DNA from: a virus
Length of the DNA: 22,278 bases
Virus record (IMG/VR): IMGVR_UViG_3300006844_000047
Span: 1-22,278 of that record
Strand: one strand, 5' to 3'
Under the pieces are notes generated by a model. That model ran no database searches, was not told the DNA's origin, and saw only the letters and a list, made by a program, of their open reading frames with translations. Positions 7,527-13,917 of the stretch are shown here, one piece after another. The position numbers and the translations under genes are program-made. Position 1 is the stretch's first letter; each line of letters begins with the position of its first letter.

Positions 7527-7733
7527 CTACACCCGGTTCTTGCGGCTTCTGGGCCGCAAAACGTCCGCGTTCATCCCTCGGCTGGCCAGCATCGCTTTCC
7601 TGCGACGCGCCTTCGTCTTGGGAGACGCCAGAAACTTCATCGTAGCCGCTTCCGCAACATCGCGGATCGACTGGCGGGGCTCGGCACCGTTACCGCCAGA
7701 AGTCGAGTTGCTGTTGGGGCCTTGATCGCTCAA
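7527..7733 (-). CDS. TTG-initiated 68-residue frame, probable scaffold N-terminus
   Basis: The frame starts at TTG 7733 with AAGGA about 8 nt upstream, a real-looking initiation site that overlaps the end of the preceding gene by 44 nt. The first about 20 residues (SDQGPNSNSTSGGNGAEP) are polar and look like a scaffold N-terminus. After that the frame becomes basic and unlike a phage protein (SPKTKARRRKAML, RPRSRKNRV), while the -1 frame reads scaffold-like sequence. I infer that only the beginning of this frame is used and that translation then moves to the frame ending at 6562. A separate 68-residue protein is the alternative. Confidence 0.45.
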   Translation of the reverse strand: MSDQGPNSNSTSGGNGAEPRQSIRDVAEAATMKFLASPKTKARRRKAMLASRGMNADVLRPRSRKNRV

Positions 7734-7959
7734 GTGTTGCTTCCTTTGCCTGAACTTCCCTACCGCGACGCCACTGGTGATCTTTGCCTAGATCGCGAGG
7801 GTCGAAGGCATCGGAGCGGTTGAGGTCGCGCTCTCGTTGTCTGCTCGATGTGATCAGAGCCCCATTAACGGGGCTCTCGTATTCTGTGAAGCGGTAAGCT
7901 CTCGCCGGTTCTCTCGTTTTTTCCACCAGCTCTCCGTTCCGGTAGACGTAGACCGTCAT
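7690..7959 (-). CDS. Small phage protein, unknown function
   Basis: An 89-residue protein from ATG 7959, which overlaps the upstream stop as ATGA; GGAG is about 10 nt upstream. A longer in-frame start at 8097 is rejected because it would read Arg/Pro-rich shadow sequence across the neighbouring gene. Seen: N-terminal beta stretch MTVYVYRNGELVEK, then YESPVNGALITSSRQRERDL and DAFDPRD, a pattern I have met in small proteins near phage scaffold genes. The C-terminus is charged (QAKEATLERSRPQQQ). Function unknown; position directly before the scaffold suggests head assembly. Confidence 0.65.
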   Translation of the reverse strand: MTVYVYRNGELVEKTREPARAYRFTEYESPVNGALITSSRQRERDLNRSDAFDPRDLGKDHQWRRGREVQAKEATLERSRPQQQLDFWR

Positions 7960-8189
7960 GTGCCTGCCGCTCCTCCTGAGATCATGCCCCCAGCGCGCAA
8001 GTTCTGCACCCGCTGCCGCTCGTAGGGCGAATTGTACGTGCCCGATGGACCATCGGTGAGGTTCTGCGGGAAATGCACCCGCGTGAGGTCGGTCCATGCG
8101 TTGGAGGGGGTCCCAGTCGGGTAGGGCTCGTCCTTGCCGACGGTGACGATGGTCGCTGCTTGGGGCTCTACCTCGGGTTCGTCAGCCAT
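7956..8189 (-). CDS. Small protein with PYPTGTP motif, unknown function
   Basis: A 77-residue protein. ATG 8189 is chosen over the in-frame TTG at 8201; neither has a strong ribosome-binding site, and coupling to the upstream gene, which stops at 8192, is likely. Residues 1-15 are acidic (MADEPEVEPQ). TIVTVGKDEPYPTGTPSNAW follows near residues 14-33, and the rest is polar. The PYPTGTP motif is shared with the protein at 8855-9112, so the two may be distant paralogues flanking the IPT-domain gene. A small decoration or head protein is possible but unproven. Confidence 0.6.
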   Translation of the reverse strand: MADEPEVEPQAATIVTVGKDEPYPTGTPSNAWTDLTRVHFPQNLTDGPSGTYNSPYERQRVQNLRAGGMISGGAAGT

Positions 8190-8191
8190 GG

Positions 8192-8842
8192 TCAGGTCCA
8201 AGTGAAAGTTCGGTCAACGGTCTTCACGCCGTGATCGACGACGGCGATGGTGGTGGTGCCGGCAACCGACGACGCCGGGCTCATCTGGAGCCTGATCTCG
8301 GTCGGCGACACGAAGACGTAGTTCGACGGCGCGGGGAGCCCGCCGACGAGGACGGTCGAATAGATCGTGAAGTTGGTGCCGATCAGCTTGATCACGAACT
8401 GCGGCGTCGCCGCGCCCGCTACGGCGGTGTTGGGCGACAGCGAGGCAAGCGTCGGATCGGCAGCTCCCGGCGTCACCGGAGCGGCAGCGTAGGGCTGCCT
8501 CGGAGCGATCCAGCCACGGTTGCGCGTCACGTCCTGCGCCAGAACCGTCCCGAGCGCGGCGGCCTTCTCGGACTGCGTGCGCGGCGTCGATGGAATGACT
8601 TCGGCAGCGCCGCCGTCAGCCCGCGCAACTGCGATGTTGGCCTTGGCCTGCGTAACATCGTCGCCGTAGGCGTTGCCGGAGTAGTCGGCAGCGAGGTAGC
8701 GCGGTTTCGCTGCGTTGGCGTTGGCCAGTGCGTGGGGAACGACGGCACCGGGAAACCGATGCCAGTTGACGGGGGCGATTTCGTTGATCTTCGCAGTCGC
8801 GTTTGCGGTGTCCTGCTCCCGCAGCACGGAGAATGCAGCCAT
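8192..8842 (-). CDS. IPT/TIG (Ig-like) domain protein, candidate head decoration protein
   Basis: A 216-residue protein from ATG 8842 with AAGGAG 8 nt upstream. Residues 1-125 contain a helical, Ala-rich region (KAKPRYLAADYSGN-like, QAKANIAVARADGG). Residues about 130-216 form a clear IPT/TIG-type immunoglobulin domain: TLASLSPNTAVAG, FVIKLIGTNFT, STVLVGGLPAPSNYVFVSP, TEIRLQM, GTTTIAVVDHG. Known of the family: Ig-like folds on phage particles often decorate capsids or tails and bind carbohydrates weakly. It lies between portal and scaffold genes, which favours a head-associated decoration protein over a tail fibre. The exact role is inference. Confidence 0.7.
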   Translation of the reverse strand: MAAFSVLREQDTANATAKINEIAPVNWHRFPGAVVPHALANANAAKPRYLAADYSGNAYGDDVTQAKANIAVARADGGAAEVIPSTPRTQSEKAAALGTVLAQDVTRNRGWIAPRQPYAAAPVTPGAADPTLASLSPNTAVAGAATPQFVIKLIGTNFTIYSTVLVGGLPAPSNYVFVSPTEIRLQMSPASSVAGTTTIAVVDHGVKTVDRTFTWT

Positions 8843-8854
8843 CGACAGGGCTCC

Positions 8855-9112
8855 TTAGGTCGGCGTGGCCGACTTGTAATAGCCGTTCTGCAACCAGAAT
8901 TTCTTGCCCGCGCCGAGTGGCGTGCCTGTCGGGTATGGGGTCTTTTCGTCGCCTACCGGGATCAGCCCGACGAGAGCGACGCCGTGGACGGCAGCGCGAT
9001 AGCCGTCGATGGGGTTCGGCCAAGTGCCGGCGGTGATGGTGGTCTGCTCGGGCTCCTCGACCTCGCGGGTGGAGGCTCTGGACGCGGCTGCTTTTTCGGA
9101 GGTTTTCGACAT
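8855..9112 (-). CDS. Small protein with PYPTGTP motif, unknown function
   Basis: An 85-residue protein. ATG 9112 is preferred (GAGGGA about 9 nt upstream) over the in-frame start at 9184, which would read basic shadow sequence. Residues 1-25 are charged and probably disordered. Then comes TTITAGTWPNPIDGY, a beta-like GVALVGLIPVGDEKTPYPTG, and an aromatic C-terminus KKFWLQNGYYKSATPT. The PYPTGTP motif recurs in the gene at 7956-8189. The gene starts the block of IPT-domain, small and scaffold genes after a 75-nt gap from the endolysin gene. Confidence 0.6.
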   Translation of the reverse strand: MSKTSEKAAASRASTREVEEPEQTTITAGTWPNPIDGYRAAVHGVALVGLIPVGDEKTPYPTGTPLGAGKKFWLQNGYYKSATPT

Positions 9113-9154
9113 CGTCAGGGCTCCCTCGGGGTGTCGCCGTAGCGATGGCCGACA

Positions 9155-9184
9155 CTTGTAGTCCCGAAATGGCACAGTTGGCAA
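9155..9184 (-). promoter_or_regulatory. Weak candidate promoter after the endolysin gene
   Basis: TTGCCA at 9184-9179 and TACAAG at 9160-9155 are separated by 18 bp in the 75-nt gap between the endolysin stop and the 85-residue gene. A 6-bp inverted repeat (GTGTCG...CGACAC, 9131-9155) lies just downstream. The match to a sigma70 promoter is only fair, and the structural operon may simply be read through. Confidence 0.25.
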
Positions 9185-9187
9185 ACG

Positions 9188-9973
9188 CTAAGACGGTTGC
9201 CAGTCGCTGTCGTTGACCTTGATCGCGATGGCGACGCCGGGTGCAAGCTGGATGTCGAACGCGACAGCATTGGCGGACATTCGCACGGTATAACCAAGAA
9301 CATCCTCGGAAGGCTCGGGCTCTGGGGCGGGGGGTTCCTTGATGAAGGAAGTCTCCAGAGCCTCCAAGAACTTGTCGTGGTAACCTTGGATCAAATTGCC
9401 GATGGAGACGCCGTTCGACCAGCTCGGGATTTTGTGCTTGTCACCGTTGATGATCTCGCGCGCCATGTAGGGATCGTCGGCGCTGGGGCCGAAATAACGC
9501 GGCAGCGTCTGCGGGCCCTTGTCGTCTTTGCGGAACCAGCCGTAGTACATGCCCCGGAACATGACGCGCGCCGCGATGACGCCGTCGAGCGCCATGTGGG
9601 CGTGCCATTCGATGTCCTCCTCGCCGGAAAGCCCCAGCTCGATCACGGCGCGGTGATAATTCTCACGCCAAGTGAGCTGGACATAACCACGTCCGTAGTA
9701 GGTCTGGCCAGTCTCCTTGTCCTTGACGCCGTAGGGCTGCCCGGAGCCCTTCCCGTACTCCTCGATGGGCCACATCTCTTTCGAGGTCTCGTGATAGGTC
9801 GTGGCCAGCATGTAGGCGAGCCAGCGGAGGTCGAGGACGATGCTCGGGGCCACGGTCGGCACCCGCTCCCACACGTCGAGGATGTCGTTCTGGCCATCGA
9901 CCTGCCGCTGGCTCATGGAGCCCGAGAACAGCGAGGCCCTGACAGCGTCGAAATAGAGGTCACGGTCGAACAT
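9188..9973 (-). CDS. Endolysin, GH19 chitinase-like muramidase
   Basis: A 261-residue protein from ATG 9973, preceded by GGGAAG and overlapping the upstream gene by 14 nt; a longer in-frame start at 10099 would add Arg/Ser-rich shadow sequence. Residues 1-210 match the GH19 lysozyme-like plan: ATTYHETS with catalytic Glu62 after His61, a second acidic site in IEEYGKGSG (Glu71/72), the conserved TYYGRGYVQLTWRENY (91-106), and helical ALDGVIAARVMFRGMYYGW. Residues 211-222 are a Pro/Glu linker. A 40-residue beta-like tail (VLGYTVRMSANAVAFDIQLA) may be a binding module. No signal peptide or SAR segment is visible, so export would need a holin. Known role: hydrolysis of peptidoglycan glycan chains at lysis. 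Confidence 0.85.
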   Translation of the reverse strand: MFDRDLYFDAVRASLFSGSMSQRQVDGQNDILDVWERVPTVAPSIVLDLRWLAYMLATTYHETSKEMWPIEEYGKGSGQPYGVKDKETGQTYYGRGYVQLTWRENYHRAVIELGLSGEEDIEWHAHMALDGVIAARVMFRGMYYGWFRKDDKGPQTLPRYFGPSADDPYMAREIINGDKHKIPSWSNGVSIGNLIQGYHDKFLEALETSFIKEPPAPEPEPSEDVLGYTVRMSANAVAFDIQLAPGVAIAIKVNDSDWQPS

Positions 9974-10184
9974 TGGGCTTCCCGCTCTGGATGTTCTCGT
10001 GGACGGTGACGATGTTCTGCCCGGCGTCGCTGCGCGGATAGGGGTTGTACGGCGGGCGCGGCGGCGGGCCGAAGGCTCCGAACGGGAACGGCCACACATC
10101 TTCCGGCTTGCGATCCTTCCAGCCTAGGAACCGCAGCACCCGGTTCGCTGCCGGCACCGCGTTCGCGATCACGCTCCACTGCAT
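9960..10184 (-). CDS. Small protein upstream of the endolysin, unknown function
   Basis: A 74-residue protein. ATG 10184 overlaps the previous stop as TGATG and has GGAGGG 6 nt upstream; GTG at 10187 would add one residue. Residues 1-24 form a helix (WSVIANAVPAANRVLRFLGW). The rest is Pro/aromatic-rich (WPFPFGAFGPPPRPPYNPYP). The Pro-rich periplasmic style and the position next to the endolysin recall spanin or lysis-accessory genes, but there is neither a lipobox nor a convincing membrane segment. Function left open. Confidence 0.6.
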   Translation of the reverse strand: MQWSVIANAVPAANRVLRFLGWKDRKPEDVWPFPFGAFGPPPRPPYNPYPRSDAGQNIVTVHENIQSGKPNVRP

Positions 10185-10381
10185 CACACGCCCTCCAGCA
10201 CCGACAGGACCTTGGCGGCCATCAGGAACCGCTGCTCGGCGCGGCGCGCGGCTTCCCAGTAATTGGGTCCGGGCGTGGTCTTGCTCGCGATGGTCGCGCG
10301 CAGCTTGTCACGCTCGGCCAGCCATTCCTCGCGGAGCCTCTCGACGTAGCTGCGCTCGGCTTCGAGGTCTACCACAACCAC
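10184..10381 (-). CDS. Small helical protein in the lysis region, unknown function
   Basis: A 65-residue protein. GTG 10381 or GTG 10375 could start it; a GGGGGAG lies about 10 nt before the first. It overlaps the end of the 51-residue membrane gene by 13 nt and the next gene by 1 nt. The sequence is a charged alpha helix (DLEAERSYVERLREEWLAER) followed by a second helix (ARRAEQRFLMAAKVLSVLEG). No domain was recognised. Its place between a membrane peptide and the endolysin makes a lysis-regulatory role conceivable. Confidence 0.6.
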   Translation of the reverse strand: MVVVDLEAERSYVERLREEWLAERDKLRATIASKTTPGPNYWEAARRAEQRFLMAAKVLSVLEGV

Positions 10382-10524
10382 CAGTACACGGCTCCCCCGA
10401 TCAGCACGGCCAGCAGCGCCGTGAAGATCAGCGCGTTGAAGATGCCCCGGCAGCCGGACAGCTTGTCTACCGGCGGTGGCGGCGCATTCGGCGATGGATA
10501 ATCCACATCATAACGCCCAAGCAC
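10369..10524 (-). CDS. 51-residue single-pass membrane protein, holin candidate
   Basis: A short frame starting at GTG 10524 (GTG 10506 is the alternative) and ending at TAG 10371-10369. It directly continues the frame of the gene at 10552-10758 after its stop. The N-terminal half is polar and Pro-rich (RYDVDYPSPNAPPPPVDKL). The C-terminal half is one strong hydrophobic segment, residues 28-51 (FNALIFTALLAVLIGGAVYW then WLW). The tight overlap with the next gene and the nearby endolysin make a holin or lysis-associated role plausible. Single-segment holins exist but are diverse, so this is inference. The start codon is uncertain because the ribosome-binding site is weak (GGGG 5-6 nt upstream). 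Confidence 0.5.
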   Translation of the reverse strand: MLGRYDVDYPSPNAPPPPVDKLSGCRGIFNALIFTALLAVLIGGAVYWWLW

Positions 10525-10562
10525 AGGAGCCCCGACCAGCCGCTGAACAGCTCACGCGGCAT
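10467..10562 (-). CDS. 31-residue membrane peptide frame overlapping the next gene
   Basis: ATG 10562 lies in the last codons of the 10552-10758 gene and opens a 31-residue frame: MPRELFSGWSG, a hydrophobic stretch (LLCLGVMMWII), and a very basic end (RRMRRHRR). That is the design of a minimal single-pass membrane peptide with a cytoplasmic tail. It overlaps the 51-residue membrane protein frame out of phase by 58 nt. No clear ribosome-binding site is visible. It may be real, as part of a nested lysis pair, or chance. Confidence 0.35.
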   Translation of the reverse strand: MPRELFSGWSGLLCLGVMMWIIHRRMRRHRR

Positions 10563-10758
10563 CCGGCTCGCCGGGATCGACCGGAGCCCCTTTGCCGGCA
10601 TCGGGATCGGTCACGGTCGCCTTGGCTTCCTCGATGGAAGCGAAAGGCCCTTGGTCGGTCGAGGTGTCGTCGCGCACGTAGTAGCGCCCGTCGCGGCCCA
10701 TGATGTGGTATTCGCGATCCTCGTGGGTGAAGGTCTCAACGATCTCCTTCTGCGGCAT
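10552..10758 (-). CDS. Small acidic protein, unknown function
   Basis: A 68-residue protein, ATG 10758 with GGAGG about 9 nt upstream, overlapping the previous gene by 23 nt. Residues 1-45 look like a small folded beta-beta-alpha unit (YHIMGRDGRYYVRDD, FASIEEAKATV), the pattern of short phage proteins in which a strand pair is followed by a helix. The end is acidic, Pro/Asp-rich and probably disordered. No function is assigned. Confidence 0.6.
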   Translation of the reverse strand: MPQKEIVETFTHEDREYHIMGRDGRYYVRDDTSTDQGPFASIEEAKATVTDPDAGKGAPVDPGEPDAA

Positions 10759-11143
10759 TTTCCAGTACCTCCAGCTTGGTTTCGACGAGTTGGAACTGCG
10801 CCATTCTGGCGTTGAAGGCTTCGGTCAGCCGGGCCGCTTCGTTCGCCGCGTGGACGATGATGCGCTGGCGCGCGGCGATGTAGATTTCACGCTCCTCGGC
10901 CATGATGCGGCGGACGTGGTCGAGAAGGCGTCCGCTACTGGCAACGATGCGGTCGAGGTCTACTTTTTCGATCTCGGTTTCGGCTTGCCCTTGAAACTCT
11001 TGCCCTTGTCGGCCTTCAGGAACTCCGCCCCGACCGACTTCGGTATTCCCAAAGACGACTTTCCCTTGGCGGCTGCCGCCATTGCCCGGTGCTGGCGTGC
11101 TGTTCGGCTCGGCATCGGAACCTCCCTGAATGTTGTCGGTCAT
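10736..11143 (-). CDS. Helical small protein, unknown function
   Basis: A 135-residue protein whose ATG 11143 overlaps the preceding stop as ATGA. Residues 1-55 are polar, Gly/Asn/Gln-rich and probably disordered (NSTPAPGNGGSRQG). Residues 57-130 form one long helix with coiled-coil character (DLDRIVASSGRLLDHVRRIM, ARLTEAFNARMAQFQLVETK). It lies between the portal and the lysis cassette. The layout (disordered N-terminus plus long helix) is unlike the scaffold, which is further on, and no family is recognised. Confidence 0.6.
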   Translation of the reverse strand: MTDNIQGGSDAEPNSTPAPGNGGSRQGKVVFGNTEVGRGGVPEGRQGQEFQGQAETEIEKVDLDRIVASSGRLLDHVRRIMAEEREIYIAARQRIIVHAANEAARLTEAFNARMAQFQLVETKLEVLENAAEGDR

Positions 11144-11355
11144 TTCTTGTTCTTGCGCGGCTGCGGCTTGTGCGGCTTCGTCTTGTGCGGCTGCGGCGAC
11201 GGCGCGGGCGTGTCGGGAACGTCATGCTGGAGCGCCGTCGAGGAGCCGTAGCCGAAATGCTCGTTGGTCATCCGCACCGCCTCGTCGCGGCTGGTGTTCA
11301 TGCGCGCCAAGTTCTTCTGCAATTCGATGTGGTACTCGTCTCTGGTCGCGGCCAT
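11140..11355 (-). CDS. Small basic protein with Pro/His/Lys tail
   Basis: A 71-residue protein with ATG 11355 and AGGAGG 6 nt upstream, starting 12 nt after the portal stop. Residues 1-40 are helical (YHIELQKNLARMNTSRDEAV) with a conserved-looking NEHFGYG. Residues 48-71 are a positively charged low-complexity tail with repeated HK(T/P)KP units, encoded by imperfect GC-rich repeats. It could bind DNA or the portal, but there is no direct evidence. Confidence 0.65.
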   Translation of the reverse strand: MAATRDEYHIELQKNLARMNTSRDEAVRMTNEHFGYGSSTALQHDVPDTPAPSPQPHKTKPHKPQPRKNKK

Positions 11356-11367
11356 TTCGGCCTCCTT

Positions 11368-13722
11368 TCACTGCATCGGGATGCCGCCGTTCGGTGGCGG
11401 CATGGGGCCGCCCGGAGGGGCAGCGAGGGACATGGGTTGACCCCCTCCGGGCGGACCACCCGGAGGTGGAGCGCCGGGCGGCATCGGAGGCGGCTTGTTG
11501 GCTTGTGCTATGGCCGCCTGTTCGAGCTGCTGCTGGAAGGTGTTGATCAATTCGACGAGCCCGCGTGAGTTGCGCAGCGGCTGGACCATCATCTTGGCAA
11601 GTTCCAGCGTGAACTGCATCACCATCGGAGGAGGTAGGACGCCCGTCATCAGCAGGCCCTGCGCGCCTTGCAGGATGCCCTGCAACGCCATCAGCATCTT
11701 GGCGTTGCTCTCCTGCTCGATGGCCTCGTCGATGGCCACGGTGCTGTCGGTCTCGATGTCGATGGCGCAGGCGCGCTGGAAATCGTCGCGCAGGATCGCC
11801 TCGATGGCTGGAGTGACTTCCTCGCCGGTCATGCGGGTGAGGGTACTGGCGTCGAAGTTCTTGCAGATGATCTCGGCCTTCATGCGCAGGAGATCACGGG
11901 AGAAATTGGCGCAGGTCTGTTTCTGTTCTTCGAGGCGGTTGGTGCCCATCGTGCCCTTGATGCGCTGGGCCGTGGCGGTCTCGTAGGGCGAGGTCGATCC
12001 GCGCATGATGTCGGAGATGCCCATCACCTCGTAGATCGCCTGCTTGATCTGCTCGCGGGCCAGATAGAGTTCCTTCAGCGCGTTGACCCAGTCCACAATC
12101 GGCACCAGCCAGATGTGGTTCTCCAGTCCGCCGTTCATCAGGTCGATGCCATCGACGGGGATCATCTTGCCGTCGTCGGCGAGGAGAATATTGGCGATAT
12201 CACGATTAGCCGAGTTGAAACCGCCCCTGACCTTGATCTTCTCCGTGAGATTGCTGATGCGCCGGCTGGTCTCGTCGAGGTCGGCAGCCAGATGCTTGTA
12301 TAGGTCGTAGTAGGGCCGGGGGAGCTGGCTGTCGGTGGTGGTGACCGCCAAGAGGGGCCGGGGGATCGGGAAGAAATTGGAGAGCCCGAGCGCGTCGGGA
12401 TCGACGCGGAGCGTGATGCCCTCGACCTCGCGGATGAACCAGATGATCTCAAGGGTTGTCTTGTTCCAGATTTCCCAGACCATGGCTTTCTTGATGACAT
12501 CGCCGAGCTTGTCCGCCGTCTTCATCGGGCTGCCGGCGACGGCGTCCTTGGCGGCGCTCTCCTCGGTCCACTTGAGGACCTCGTGCAGCTTGCCGGCCTT
12601 CTGGAGCCTCTGGAGCTGTTCGCTGTCGTTGAACTCCGCCATCAGGGCCTTTTCGTCGAACAGATGCCTGAAGGCGACCCACTGGGTGTCGCCGAACTGT
12701 CGTACTGGATCGATCAGCATGTCCTCCCAGTAGACATACTCGTCGGTGACGGTCTCCCAGACCTTGACCTTCTCGGTCGGGGGAGTGCCGTCGGGGAGCG
12801 GGCCGCCGGGCAGCGGCTGGGAGGAAATCTGAGGGCTCCAGCGCACCCGGCAGACGCCGCGTCCGGGCAGCATCAGGTCTTTCACGGCTGCCTTCACGGC
12901 TTCATGTGAAACATCGTCGTCGAGGACGATCTCAAGGGCCTTCTCGACGACGGCAGCCGCTGTCTCGATGTCGGTCTGGCTGGGCATTCCGGGCGGCGGA
13001 GGTGCCGGGACCATGTTCGCGACAATCGGCTCCGGCTGTGGCGGTCCGGGCTCTGTCGGCGGCGGAGCCTCGGGAGGCGGAGGCGGCGTGGTGTCCTCGG
13101 ACGTTACGCGGATGTGAACATCGGCTGGTGGCTCCAAACCCGCCCCGATGTTGTCACCCATCACTGGTCTCGGCACTGGGGGTGCGCCGTTCATCCCCGG
13201 AGCTGGTTGAGGGCCCGGCGACGGCAGTGGAGCTGGACCGCCGCCGGGGGGTATGCCCATTCCCCCGCCATCCGGCGGCAGCCCCGCTGTGGGCTGGGGC
13301 GTGGGTGGACCCGGCGGAGCCGCCATCGGCGGCATCATTGGGGGCATGGGCGGCGGGGGAGGCGCGGGCTCGCTTTTCTTGACGAAGCGGCTGCGCACGA
13401 CGGGCTGCGGCGGCTTCGCGTAGACGTTGGGGAGCATCACCTCTGTATTCGAGTAGAGGACGTTGAAGACGATGTCGCGGTTGAGCTGTTTCCTGCCGGC
13501 GGCGGTGTAATAGCCGTCATTGCGGTAGATGCGGATGATCTCGCGGCCCCGGTTGCGCCAGTCCTTCTCGGCGCGCTCGGCGTCGCTGAGGCAGCGCTCC
13601 CAGTATTGGGTATCGACCTCGTTCTTCGGGGTGACCTGTGGAGGCAGGGGTGGCTGGTCTGGCTTGCCCAGCTCGGCGCTGAGAGTGGGAGCTACTCTGG
13701 GGTCTTCATGGGTGATCGCCAT
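11368..13722 (-). CDS. Portal protein with large proline-rich insertion
   Basis: A 784-residue protein from ATG 13722, two genes after terL. Portal features: helical N-terminus with tyrosine/arginine-rich RNRGREIIRIYRNDGYY (57-72), NRDIVFNVLYSNTEVMLPNV (81-100), a central stem region (PYYDLYKHLAADLDETSRRI, NLTEKIKVRGG), and the clip/crown-like REQIKQAIYEVMGISDIMRG and SPYETATAQRIKG motif typical of podovirus portals. Known role: dodecameric ring through which DNA is packaged and ejected. Odd: residues about 117-249 are almost entirely Pro, Gly, Met and Ala, inserted between VKKSEPA and TAAAVVEKALEIVLDDD. A second Pro/Gly tail occupies residues about 742-784. Typical P22-type portals lack such an insert. 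The ribosome-binding site is weak (AGGGA about 10 nt upstream), and the start overlaps the preceding small gene by 17 nt. Confidence 0.87.
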   Translation of the reverse strand: MAITHEDPRVAPTLSAELGKPDQPPLPPQVTPKNEVDTQYWERCLSDAERAEKDWRNRGREIIRIYRNDGYYTAAGRKQLNRDIVFNVLYSNTEVMLPNVYAKPPQPVVRSRFVKKSEPAPPPPPMPPMMPPMAAPPGPPTPQPTAGLPPDGGGMGIPPGGGPAPLPSPGPQPAPGMNGAPPVPRPVMGDNIGAGLEPPADVHIRVTSEDTTPPPPPEAPPPTEPGPPQPEPIVANMVPAPPPPGMPSQTDIETAAAVVEKALEIVLDDDVSHEAVKAAVKDLMLPGRGVCRVRWSPQISSQPLPGGPLPDGTPPTEKVKVWETVTDEYVYWEDMLIDPVRQFGDTQWVAFRHLFDEKALMAEFNDSEQLQRLQKAGKLHEVLKWTEESAAKDAVAGSPMKTADKLGDVIKKAMVWEIWNKTTLEIIWFIREVEGITLRVDPDALGLSNFFPIPRPLLAVTTTDSQLPRPYYDLYKHLAADLDETSRRISNLTEKIKVRGGFNSANRDIANILLADDGKMIPVDGIDLMNGGLENHIWLVPIVDWVNALKELYLAREQIKQAIYEVMGISDIMRGSTSPYETATAQRIKGTMGTNRLEEQKQTCANFSRDLLRMKAEIICKNFDASTLTRMTGEEVTPAIEAILRDDFQRACAIDIETDSTVAIDEAIEQESNAKMLMALQGILQGAQGLLMTGVLPPPMVMQFTLELAKMMVQPLRNSRGLVELINTFQQQLEQAAIAQANKPPPMPPGAPPPGGPPGGGQPMSLAAPPGGPMPPPNGGIPMQ

Positions 13723-13915
13723 CGTCAGCAGTCCCTACGGGTACGAGCGATATACGCGAGTTTGCCTTGCGGTAATAGGGCAGGCCGGAGCTGGTGACGC
13801 CATGGGTGGGCGGGGAGGTCAGTTGGCCCACGATCTGGTTGTGCGGGTGCATGGTTGGGCCAGATTGCTCTAGAGCCCTGTTTTTCATGAACTCTTGACG
13901 TTCTTTCGATCCCAT
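13706..13915 (-). CDS. Small protein between terL and portal, unknown function
   Basis: A 69-residue frame starting at ATG 13915, 2 nt after the terL stop; ATG 13888 (residue 10) has a slightly better AAGAG site and may be the real start. The sequence is polar (SKERQEFMKNRALEQSG, HNQIVGQLTSPPTHGV, LPYYRKANSRISLVPVG), with no membrane segment and no recognised domain. It overlaps the portal start by 17 nt, consistent with translational coupling. Small genes at this site are common in phages and are often unnamed. Confidence 0.55.
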   Translation of the reverse strand: MGSKERQEFMKNRALEQSGPTMHPHNQIVGQLTSPPTHGVTSSGLPYYRKANSRISLVPVGTADDGDHP

Positions 13916-13917
13916 GA

